Shown: positions 24,371 to 34,343 of the stretch, one piece after another
Layout of the letters: every line of letters starts with the position of its first letter
Position numbering within the stretch: position 1 is the stretch's first letter
Origin: Tetrastigma voinierianum
Taxonomy: Eukaryota; Streptophyta; Magnoliopsida; Vitales; Vitaceae
Direction of reading: 5' to 3'
Length of the DNA stretch: 64,000 nt
NCBI GenBank assembly: GCA_016808115.1
Contig: JAEQBH010000656.1
Location: forward strand, 3,341,001 to 3,405,000
Made by a program: the position numbers and the translations under genes
The notes under the pieces: model-generated
Database searches by the model: none
Seen by the model: the letters and a program-made list of their open reading frames with translations, nothing else
What the model was told of the DNA's origin: nothing

Positions 24371-25621
24371 ATATGATGCATCCAATTTAAACGCCACTCA
24401 ATTTAACAAGTAAGAGTAGAAACGCATCCCCGCATATCCCAAGACCTAACGCCGCCCCGTACCACGAGATCTCCGCCTCTAGGACAATCCGCCCATATGC
24501 CCAAAGCTAGCGACATAAATAACATATAGTCCGGGCCCCGCCCCGACCAGAAGTCCTAGCCCGTGAGTCCCTGTGACCCGACCCCGACCACACCTCCGCC
24601 CCTCTAGCCCACCCGCCAGGCCGCCGGCTGCGCTCATATAGAACCCCGAACCGAAACCCGGTCTCTCCGACCCTACTAGGCGTGCTGGAGGAATGAATCG
24701 TGATACTCTCCTACTTCATGTGCCTAACCGGGACTACGCCGTCCCAATACCCCGGGATCCCCGTCTCGAGGGCAATCTCGTTCACATGCCCAGCCGGGGC
24801 TTCAAGCAGGCAACATATCACTCCGCCCCGCCTCTCGACTAAATGCCCAATCCTAGCCCCGTCCCGAACTCGTGCGAAGCCAGGTCTTCCGCCTTCCCGA
24901 ACTAGAAGAAGGCCGATCCTCCCTCTTGCTACCAACACCCGCATCCCGAGTGCTCCGAGCATCCTCGATCTCTCTCTCTATGGTCAGGGTCGTCCTAACC
25001 ATGGAGTCCATGTCCCGTAGGTGAAGTCCTACGATCTTGCCTCGAATGGACAACTTTAGCCCATTCTCGAATCTCCTAACCTTGGCCATGTCCGTGGCCA
25101 CGTAGTCATCAAAGAAACGCCAGCTCCTGTACCAGCCACGTACTCCATCACATTCATCGGGCCCCCGTTTCACCTAGGAACTCTTAAGCCTCGCATGCCT
25201 CGCAAAGATCCGGAAAAATACTTCACCCATGAACAGTTCCTGGAACTCTGTCCATGTCATTGCCTCTAGGTTTCTAGAGGTCCTTGCCCATTTCCACCAT
25301 ACTTGGGCCTCACCCTCTAGCTGGAACTCAGCTAGTCTAATCTTGGTTGTGTCAGAGGTAATCTCCATAGCCTCTAACACCTTCTCAACTTGCATGAACC
25401 ACCATTCACACCATCTGATCTCCTCCCTAAGGAATGTTGGAGGAGATGGCCTCTAAACCGGGAGGTTACTAGGACCTCCTTGACTACTTGCTGCATTAGT
25501 ATGTGCAATGAAGAACGCCGGCAGAATACTCACCGCCCCTCGCAAAGCCTCGCTCGGGTCAAACACTCGTGGTGCCCGACGGCACCCGTGGACGCCTATG
25601 TCCTCGCCCTCTACTAGCCAC
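24371..25621 (-). pseudogene. Gag of unit 2, decayed
   Basis: The capsid-like Retrotrans_gag core is readable: MQVEKVLEAMEITSDTTKIR, LAEFQLEGEAQVWWKWART, MTWTEFQELFMGEVFF (25174-25395), then FDDYVATDMAKVRRFENGLK and GLHLRDMDSMVRTTLTIERE (24853-25173, a new frame). Degenerate zinc knuckles follow (LLEAPAGHVNEIALE near 24780; SFGHMGGLS near 24500) with cysteines lost. The start equivalent to ATGGCTAGTCGCGGG of the 44641 copy is GTGGCTAGTAGAGGG here (25621-25619). Structural protein of the particle in its day; dead now. Confidence 0.87.
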
Positions 25622-26256
25622 TTCACACATGTCAAATGGCAAATTAAATACAATGTAGTATCTCCAAGGCATAAACACAGCCCCGAGACACTAATCATGC
25701 TCGTATCAAGCCAGCCTATATACTATGTCCCTGCATTCCTAAGCAATGCAAGTCAACTAATTCAACTTATCAAATCATTTTTTTTTCAACAAAAAGTTTA
25801 TTTTCGAAAATTTTATTTGATTTTATTTCATTAAAATCTTTTTTTTTTCTCGAAAACTTTTTGTGATGAACAGTGTTCATGAACAGTGTCCAATTAGTGA
25901 CTCAGAAACAAAGATCGAGTCAAAATCAAGGTCATACGCTAGGCACACATAGCCTGGGCCTGGGCCAGGCGCACAGCGCGCCAGCGCAAGACAGCGCTCA
26001 AGCACGCACTGAGCCGTGTCGCGGCTGACCCCTAGCCGTGTCGCGCAGCCAGTCGCCGAGTCGCAGTCGCCCCGCTGGGCCGCGCTTATGCCGAGCGCTC
26101 AGACTTCGTGCCGCGCGCCGTCGGGCCCGTTCACCTGCGCCGAGCGCCCAATGCCCGCGCGCCCAACGCTCGCGTGCCCAGCGCCCCTGCTGGTCACAAT
26201 ACACTTTCATTGGGTAGTAGCCCCAATTTAGTTCTGCACCAAATTTTTTTTTTTTC

Positions 26257-26295
<39 letters not shown>

Positions 26296-26976
26296 TTTTT
26301 TTTTCTCATTTAATTCTGGACAATTTTGTCCAAAATTCCCTCAGAACCTTCTGATCTAACACTAACCCTAGTGTTAAACCTTAAAATTTGTTAAAATTTT
26401 ATTTCATTATCCAATAAACCAAACAAATTTATTAAAATTTATTTCATTTATTTTCCTTGTTCCAGTTTTACACACTGTAAAACTCCTAAAAATTTTCCAA
26501 CACCCTATGTGCCAATCACTAAGCACACAATTCACACAACACCTAACAATTCATGTTATAAACATCATCACACATAACAAACAACATGATCACACATCAT
26601 TATCAAATTTATCAAGCAATCACCTAAAACACATGCATGCAGTGTTCTAGTTTTGTCCGTGCCTTCCTAGGTAATCTCATACCTAAACCTACATCGAACC
26701 ACACCAAGTGGTGATGGATACCCAAACCCGAGCTCCCTAGGTATTCGTATACCTAAGCTCTGATATCAAGCTATGAAGCTGGTATTAGGACTAAACTTAT
26801 AACTACACCCACCGAGCTCCAAAGGTAATCGTTTACCTTAGCTCTGATACCAAGTTGTGAAGCTGGTATCAGATTTCAAGCGCCAGGTAATCCTAACCAG
26901 GCACTACACTACAACTGCATATCCTAGCCCATGCAACACGCCATGTGTAATCAGATACCTTAGCCTGATTCCGTCG
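25622..26976 (-). promoter_or_regulatory. Leader of unit 2: C/G-rich block, (TA)n and primer-site cassettes
   Basis: From gag towards the LTR: an AT-rich part with poly-T; a C/G-rich block with GCCGTGTCGCGGCTG and GTCGCGCAGCC (25950-26190); (TA)n (26259-26292); AT-rich sequence; then repeated cassettes. These show hairpins at 26669-26686, 26738-26755 and 26822-26839, followed in the last two by GCTCTGATATCA (26757-26768) and GCTCTGATACCA (26841-26852). The latter is a perfect complement of the tRNA-Met primer site. The LTR-adjacent site (near 26963) is degraded to GCCTGATTCC. No genes. Confidence 0.72.
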
Positions 26977-28192
26977 TGACGCCCAAAACTCCGGGGGTGT
27001 CCGTTGGATCACCACTGTCACAGAACACTCGTGAATGCTCGTGACCCGACCTCTCACGTAAAATCTGCAGTCTCCTTCTGCATCGTGGAGCTCCACCCAT
27101 ATACAAATCTGTCCTAAACAATTCAATATAACATTTATAATGAGCGAAAAACGTCTCTAGGCCCATACTAATATACTATCAACATACCAACTATATGCCA
27201 TAGTTTCAAGAGAGTTAGAATTCTTACTTTATACAAATATATATTAAAAGTTTAAAAAACATTCTAATACATGTACTACATCATAAAACCAAAGCCACAT
27301 CCCTAGCTTTCTGCTTACCTCTATGATGAGCCGTCCCTCGCGGCGGGCCCTCGTACCTGAAATATAATCCCCTCGAAATGGTGAGCTAATGCTCAGTAGT
27401 GGAATCACCCTAAGTGGGTTACTCTCCACCTAAGTGCATATGCAATGCTCCAAAGTAAACACACATTCAAGTAAATGTGTGATCCTACTTGAATGTCTAA
27501 ATGACCAACCCATGTGCCGAGTCCTCATCGACTCCTCACACTAGCCTAAGCCATGTATGAGAAAACATTTTTTTTTTAAAACAATTCTTGTTGTTTTCAA
27601 AACTATACTACCGAAGTATCGGTAAAAATATGGGACTACCCTTCGAGGCGAATGTGTTGGAGAACCCGAAACAGTCATGGTCCTCATCCGAAATGATCTC
27701 GCTGAACCGCCTCCCAACCCCATTCTCCGGAAATTCATCATGAAATTCTTCAAAAACGCTGCTTTTTCTTCAATTTTTCATGTCATGCACTCACCTAATT
27801 TCTAGCTACCCTAAAGACATATGAGATGTAAATATGCCATTTCACACAATATATACAACACATGCAAATATACCATCATGCATATTTACATAATTTACAA
27901 TTACACCACATGTAATTCAACAATATCAAATCCATCACCCAAATTAGCCTACTTGAAAGCTAAACATCTCATCTCCAATGGCCCATACACACAATTATAT
28001 TCCATATAATTGAGCAAATCACAATTTCATCTCCAATGGCCTATACACACAATTATATTCCATATAATTGTAACATCATATTAATACAAGAAGTTCATGC
28101 ATTTACCTATTAATTCCCAAATTTGCTCACTTGAGCTAATCACTATTCCATTTCCAATGGCCTACACCCACAATTATATTCTATATAATTAT

Positions 28193-31100
28193 TGAAGGAT
28201 CCCGACTCGGATTAACCTCATGAACCCGAGGGGACCTCCCGGCACTCCAATGGATATAGAAATTTTTCCTCAAAACAGTCAATTAAAATCCATGGAGCGA
28301 ACCCCTTTACAATCATTAACATATCTTTAGAAAATACGCTAAGCGGGCCAGTAAACGTTTTTTTTCTTTTCTTTTCTTATTCAACGCTTAGATTTTTCTT
28401 TAAAATTACGTAGTTTCCTCTCGTTTTTCTGACTTTCCAAATTTACAAAACTCGCAAAACATTTAAAAAACACTTCTAATCTTCCAATTTTCAAACTTCC
28501 TTGTTAGGACTCCTCGTCCACAACTCAATCAACCCAATATATACACACATATATTCATTCAATTATCAAAACATTCCTAAACTTCTTCAATTCCATGCAT
28601 TTTTTTATCAAAGATTGGGCTTGAGCCAGACTTAAGCCGACCGCCTAAGTAGTTCCTTCTCAAAATATATCCATATATGCATATATACATGACAAAGTAT
28701 TCGACATATAAAATATGCAAACTATTTATACAATGCAACTCACATGCTGCCTCTCGATGGCTCAACTCACTACACAGAGGGTACTCATCGGGCGCACTGC
28801 CTCGTCCTCGAAAATATTTTTGGAAACATATGGAAAAGAATGAGCTAAAGGAGCCCAGTGAGTGTACATTTTCATTAAAATAACATTTTCATTAAAATAA
28901 CATTTTCAGTATATATCAAAGTAATACATACTTATACAATTAAAATTAATTTATGCCTTAAACATTTATGCCTTAAACTTTCTTTCTTTCTTTATAATAA
29001 CATTTATACAATTAAAATCCATTTATGCCTTAAACATTTATGCCTTAAACTTTCTTTTTCTTATTTCTTTTCTTTCTTTCATGGAACCTGTGGAATAAAA
29101 CACACCGAACGCTTCCGGCATCGACGGTGAGGGATAAATTTCACATTCCAAATATAACCACTACGCCGCTGGAGAAACTCACGCTTGCATAGGTTCCAAA
29201 TATAGCACCTTATCCTGTAAGGATATTACTCCGTACACTCCAATTCCTCCCCTCAATTAGTAACCTATAACTTTACCTCTAAATCCTTATATCGCTTTAT
29301 ATACCTCATTCATATCACTATAATGCTCATATGGGGTTAGGTGTTCATCAAGAAAACATTTATCAAAATACATTTATAAATCCATTTAAATCCTTTACTT
29401 TATCAAGAAACTCATATAGATATATATGCAACAAACATATGCATTCTTTACACATTTTTAAACTTTCATAATGTCTTAACATATGCATACATATATAATT
29501 CTAATATAAATATATATATATTGATAAGATAAACATGTACATTAAATTTTCATTTACATCAAAACTTTTCATTTAGGCAATATAAACATTTACATTAAAC
29601 TTTTCATTTTAACATCAAAATCATTCACTTTTAAACTCAATTTGCAAAACATCATTTTTACACTACGCCCACCGCTCAACTCGCAGCTTCCCGTCTGATT
29701 CCCGCTTCCCGTCCGATAGTCCTTTTCACCTTTTTCAAGAAAACCACAACTAACCATTAACCATAACTTCCATTTAATCCACCATACACATTCATATTCA
29801 CCCAACCACATCACATTCACTTAAATCCCATTTAACCATACTTAAAAAATACATAATCAAGGAAATGACCAAATTACCTTTTTCTTACAAATGACCTTAA
29901 TGCCCCCCCAATTCAAATCCTTCTTGTTCCTCTATGAATATTTTACTAGAATTGAATCAATCCACCTGATCATCCTAACTGAAGCTATGGTGCATTTTCA
30001 TGCCAACTAGTCCATTTACCTGATTACACTAGGACAAGCTTTGTATTACTCATTTTTCCAGGGTCTTAACTTCATATTTGACATTATCTCTTTGTACTAT
30101 TTTAAAGCTAAGGTGCTAAGGGTTCTTCTCCATTTGGAATCACCCAAATCGGAGTACCGAAACTCACGTTACGTCCAAAACAACCGGGCTAATCTATATT
30201 CAAAATCGAACTGCATAAAGGGCTTACACACGACTTACCCTTTGAGTAAATTTTTAGGCCACTTATAATCAGAATTTGATGATGCCTATTTCTATATGTT
30301 TGATTTTACTTGAAGTCTATTTTAACCAGCAACTTGAATCACTCAAATCGGATCATAAATGAGCAAGTTATGGTCAAAATACAACAAATGGTCGAAACAG
30401 AAAAACAGAGCATTTCCTGTACCGAGAACTGCATGAAAGGGCTTACACGGCCCTACTTTAAGTAACTTTAGGCCACTTATAATCAGAATTTGACGATGTC
30501 TATTTCTATATGCTTGATTTTCCTTGAAGTCTATTTAACTAGCAACTTGAATCACTCAAATCGGACTTAAATGAAAGTGTTATGGTCCAAATTCGATTAA
30601 ATGATCGAAACAGAAAACAGAAAGCATTTCCTGAAGGAAGACAAACTCTTGAATTCTTTTCCGTAATTCAGGTTTTGCCTCCATTTTTCCATATATGTTT
30701 CCATCCACCTTTATAAACCACATAATTTGATGATTTCATGGTTATTTTCTCCCAATTGGGGCTTTTACTCTCATTCTAAACAATTCAAAGGTTCATGCGC
30801 TTTGCACAAAACCTGTAATTAAAGGAGATCTATTCTCCTTGCCAAAGTCCTAGAACTAATTACCTATGGTTACAAGGCAGTGATATACCTCTGATTTTGG
30901 ACTTCTCCTCCTCCTCTTCTTCTTCCTCTCTTCTTCCTCCTTGGCTCTCTTCCTCTCCTACGTGAACCCTAGCTTTTTGGGAGACCAAAATATGATTTTG
31001 GCTTTGTTTTCCCTTATGTATTTTAACATTTCCTTTAATCAAGAAATAAATTTCATCTCTTTAATTTTGCAATTGTAACTTATTTATTTGTATCAGGGCC

Positions 31101-31285
31101 CATCTCTAACTTAATTATGCTCATCCTTTGCTAAATGACACTTGTATCTTTCTTTAATACTATAATTCGGTTTACCAAACTATCATTTCCTACTTTAGTT
31201 TCCAAAATACTACAAGATGACACTCGTACTCTTATACACCCCTTACAAGATCATGTATCAGACACCTCTCGGATCGGGTGTTACA
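28193..31285 (-). mobile_element. Family B solo LTR, TSD ATTAT
   Basis: Plus-strand limits TGAAGGATCCCGACTCGG (28193) and TCTCGGATCGGGTGTTACA (31285). Perfect 5-bp flanks ATTAT (28188-28192, 31286-31290). On its sense strand it starts TGTAACACCCGATCCGAGAGG, like the copy at 362. 3093 bp, no internal domain. It contains ATTTATGCCTTAAAC repeats (28950-29055), a GA-rich sense tract (30895-30960) and large tandem duplications (30000-30670). Confidence 0.9.
30000..30670 (-). repeat. Tandem duplication, unit about 220 bp
   Basis: GAACTGCATAAAGGGCTTACAC (30208) and GAACTGCATGAAAGGGCTTAC (30427) start near-identical stretches containing AGGCCACTTATAATCAGAAT, TTGAATCACTCAAATCGGA and GGTCGAAACAGAAAA. 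A more diverged third unit precedes (30020-30200). Confidence 0.85.
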
Positions 31286-32318
31286 ATTATGGCATCATGT
31301 TAACACATCAAGCATTAACCTATTAATTTCCACACAACTCAAGTCATTCTCTTCAAGCAATTCCAATGCCAAAACACATGGACATTTATGGTCCATTTCA
31401 TACAACCGGGACTGCTTTTAATAAATTCCAAAATGGGGAGCAAGTGGGTCGCCCACTGCAGCCCACTCCTCCTACATCGGTTCCTCTTGGTGGAACCGAA
31501 TTTCCATGGCCATTCCTGACTCATACACACAAAACACAATTTATTGCATAAAACCCACCTCTAGGGCAAATTCAAACAAAGGATTACACCGCCCAAAAAA
31601 CGAGATTAAAAATTCCCACAACTCTGGCCCCACGCCAGATCGATCAAACCCGCCTCACGGCCTCAAACCACTAAACATTACAAACACTTAAATAAAGTGT
31701 AAAACAAGTAGGATGAAACTCCTACCTCATGGAGTTTGTCGAAACTCCTCAAAAACGGAACCCATGCGCAGCTCTCATGCGCAGAGCGACTTTCCTTCAC
31801 CTGACGACTCACTGGCCTGACTCTCATATAAAATCAGAGAAGGAGGTCCTTTCTCTAAAATCAGATCTTCCATAGCCACTCGCATCCATTTCCCCCGTTC
31901 TTTCACGTTTTGGCTTGTATTTCAATTTGAAGTGAGGATAACCACTATGCATTATTTTGTCTTTTCCTCATTTAATTATTCTAACGCTTTCAAATCTTGG
32001 ATTTTCGGTTTGGCACTATCTCGCCGTCCATCTCCATCATTTCTACTTCCATGCAACTTATGTGAACATGAGTACATGTTATATGTGACTTTGTCACATC
32101 AAATATCGTTTTCCGGCACCCGAGCACCCAGTGACTTCTAAAAACGTGCAAACTCGACCGTTCCGAATGGTCGAACTGGCGGTTACTAGATTTCGTGAGA
32201 CGATTCCAACGGTGAAATTTGTTTCATCATCCGAGATCTAGAGAATAAATTTCGGTTTTTTGACCGAAATTACGATTTTGCCATTTTTCCATAAATTGGA
32301 AATTTCTCGGGTTTTACA

Positions 32319-33103
32319 AAAATATGTTCATGCCTTGCTAAAATTAGAATTAAATGATATATGTCTTTTAGACAAATATATTTGTGTTTTTCAAGATTAT
32401 TATTATCATATATATGGAAAGATTGGCACAGACACTATGTATCTAAATATATTTTATTCAAAGATTCCAAATCCATGGGGGGTCATGAATACGTGATTAT
32501 CCTCGTAAATTTATGGCTTACGAAGGAGAATTTTTAAAAGAAAGATTAAGTGAGTGGTGTCATCAAGCTTATCTGATTAAGAAAGCCAAAATGATAAGAA
32601 AAGAAAATGTTCTTTGTTGTAGAGGTAATAACTTGATTACTGTAATAGGAGATTTGAAAAAACCCTATATCCCAAAAAGAAAGAAACCCAATAAAAGATT
32701 TCCAAATAGATTTCCAAACAGGTTTCCGAATAGATACCCTAATAGATTTGGAAGACGAAGATTTTTTGTAAGAAGAAGAACATGATATTTTAGGAGGAAT
32801 TGGACTAATCCGATTAGAAGAAGAACTATTTATAAGAAGAATCCAAAGCAAGCAAAGGAATGTAGATGCTATGCTTGTAATTAGATTGGACATTATGCAA
32901 ATGAATGCCCTAATAAATTTAATAAAAAGAAGACTGAAATAGATGAAGATATTGAAAAAATGATAGAAAATGAAGAATTTATTCAAGTAAGAAAACTAGA
33001 AGATTTAGATGACCTTCATTCTGAAGAATCTATCTATGAAACTAATTCCGAAACAGATGATACGTGTACTGAAGATTTAGATTATTCTGAGGAAGATGAG
33101 TGA
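32319..33103 (+). pseudogene. Coat protein, C-terminal part, with CCHC zinc knuckle
   Basis: The first segment reads LLDKYICVFQDYYYHIYGKI and MYLNIFYSKIPNPWG (frame 1, stop at 32494). The rest is in frame 2 after a frameshift near 32500: ERLSEWCHQAYLIKKAKMI, a basic tail with tandem NRFP/NRYP units (32690-32750), RRRFFVRRR, then a CxxC...HxxxxC zinc knuckle (CYACN at 32864-32881 and GHYANECPN after it), and an acidic end up to 33103. Stops at 32783 (TGA) and 32882 (TAG, inside the knuckle) disrupt it. The knuckle and basic tail bind nucleic acid in the family. Upstream part deleted by LTR 3. Confidence 0.88.
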
Positions 33104-33803
33104 GATTATTGATAACCAAGTGATTGAAAGTCTAGGAGATTTTTCTCAAGGATGTCTGAGATGGGATACCAACTTTTTAAGAAGATTAAAAAGATTATAA
33201 TATAAATGGTCATTCGTGACTTAATAGAAAATTTTGGAAAATTTTGGACTAAGAAAAAACATTATGTATTATGGCCTAAGTTTAAAAGAAAAAGCATTAA
33301 ACATTGAAGTAACTTCTAATAAGATTGAAATTCCCTTATTGGAAAAAAGGGAATTGGTACAAAGAATTCAAAAAATTAATGAAAAAGATCGTGGTAAAAT
33401 TGGATGGATATATATTGGATTTATACAAATGATTATAAGTGCAACATTTAGAGAAGGAATTGATACACCTATAGATTTAGCATTATTAGACAATAGGATT
33501 ACCAATAAGAAAGAAGCTATTTTAGGAATAATTAGAGGAAATCTTAAATACCAAAAATTAATTTTCAATATTTACCCAAAAATAGCCTATAACCTTGCTG
33601 ATAAGGATTTTGATAGGACTCTAAGTTTAATTCAGGATTTCAAAAGACAAGATTTTATGAGAGAAGGAAACAAGCCCTACTCCATAACATATAAGATTGC
33701 ATTTGCTTTATCAAATACCCATCATATTGAATATTTTGCTCAAAAGGATTATATAGATTTACCCCTTCTATTTCACGATATTGGACGAGTCTATCCACCA
33801 TAA
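33096..33803 (+). pseudogene. Movement protein (30K superfamily)
   Basis: An ATG at 33096 overlaps the coat stop (ATGAGTGA). The frame reads MSEIIDNQVIESLGDFSQG, then three stops between 33198 and 33224, then a 189-codon open stretch from 33234. In it KIGWIYIGFIQMIISATFRE, GIDTPIDLALLDNRI and ADKDFDRTLSLIQDF match the conserved core of caulimovirid cell-to-cell movement proteins, with SITYKIAFALSNTHHIEYF after it. TAA at 33801 ends it, but the same frame stays open into protease 1. Role in the live virus: tubule-guided movement through plasmodesmata. Confidence 0.87.
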
Positions 33804-34343
33804 ACGTCCAACATAAGTTTTAAAGACGATTTCCTACTTGATATAGGAGATAAGCTAAAATATTTAGATTCTCGACCATCTTGTTCTAGTCTAACTCTTA
33901 CAAACAATACAGTCCATCCCAGTAAGAGAATAACATTTAAAACACTTGAGCAAAATAAAAAGATTACAAATTATAAAATTAAAGGAGAATATTTTAATGG
34001 CCATGAATGGCAAAAGATTGATATATTAATTGATACAGGAGCTTCTTCCAGTTATATATCAAAAAGTCTAACCTTTATGCTCAATTTAGATGATTTAGAA
34101 GAACCAATTACTTATATTAATTTCAATGGAGAAAAATTTTGTGTAACAAAATTCTGTAATGTACTCATTAGATTAAACAATCAGGAAATAAAATTACCAT
34201 TAATAGTTGAAGATGAAGGAAAAAATGATACTATTAGCATTATGCTAGGAATGACTTTCCTCGAAAAATGCAAACCATGGCATATTACATCCAATCATTT
34301 AATGCTTACCATTAATCACAATCAGATTTTCATACCCAAATGA
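33804..34343 (+). pseudogene. First retropepsin-like domain (protease 1)
   Basis: In the same frame as the movement protein and separated from it only by TAA 33801. The frame is open for 180 codons. DILIDTGASSSYISKS has the aspartic protease DTGAS catalytic motif (GAT ACA GGA at 34032-34040), and NDTISIMLGMTFLEKCKPW is the hydrophobic-hydrophobic-Gly element of the fold. It ends at TGA 34341-34343 with ATGA overlap to the next ORF. Because a second such domain starts the RT ORF, this one is either an extra protease or a structural relic. Confidence 0.8.

Larger units (their letters stand above)
12180..32318 (-). mobile_element. Tandem Ty3/gypsy array: LTR-internal-LTR-internal-LTR
   Basis: Three family A LTRs in the same minus orientation (12180-16950, 21038-22490, 26977-32318) separate two internal regions (16951-21037, 22491-26976). 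Each internal region has a purine-rich tract (minus strand) next to the LTR on its low-coordinate side and a primer-site-like CGATAC or GATTCC sequence next to the LTR on its high-coordinate side. The middle LTR therefore serves both units. Such chains usually arise by unequal recombination between elements. Internal 1 keeps protease to integrase; internal 2 keeps gag, a protease stub and an integrase tail. No duplication flanks the whole array. Confidence 0.78.
26977..32318 (-). mobile_element. LTR 3 of the array (5' LTR of unit 2), interrupted
   Basis: Parts 26977-28192 and 31291-32318, about 2.24 kb. Starts TGACGCCCAAAACTCCGGGGGTGTCCG and ends GGAAATTTCTCGGGTTTTACA. It is split by a family B solo LTR (TSD ATTAT). 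The module is at about 27355-27450. Its end abuts coat-protein sequence of the pararetrovirus, so this LTR truncates the viral insert. Confidence 0.82.

Noticed and set aside
26841..26852. tRNA gene suggested by tRNA-Met complementarity
   Set aside because: Only the 12-nt primer-site complement is present; no cloverleaf, A box or B box around it.
32546..32986. 146-codon minus-strand ORF
   Set aside because: Antisense shadow of the viral coat protein's basic, A-rich tail.
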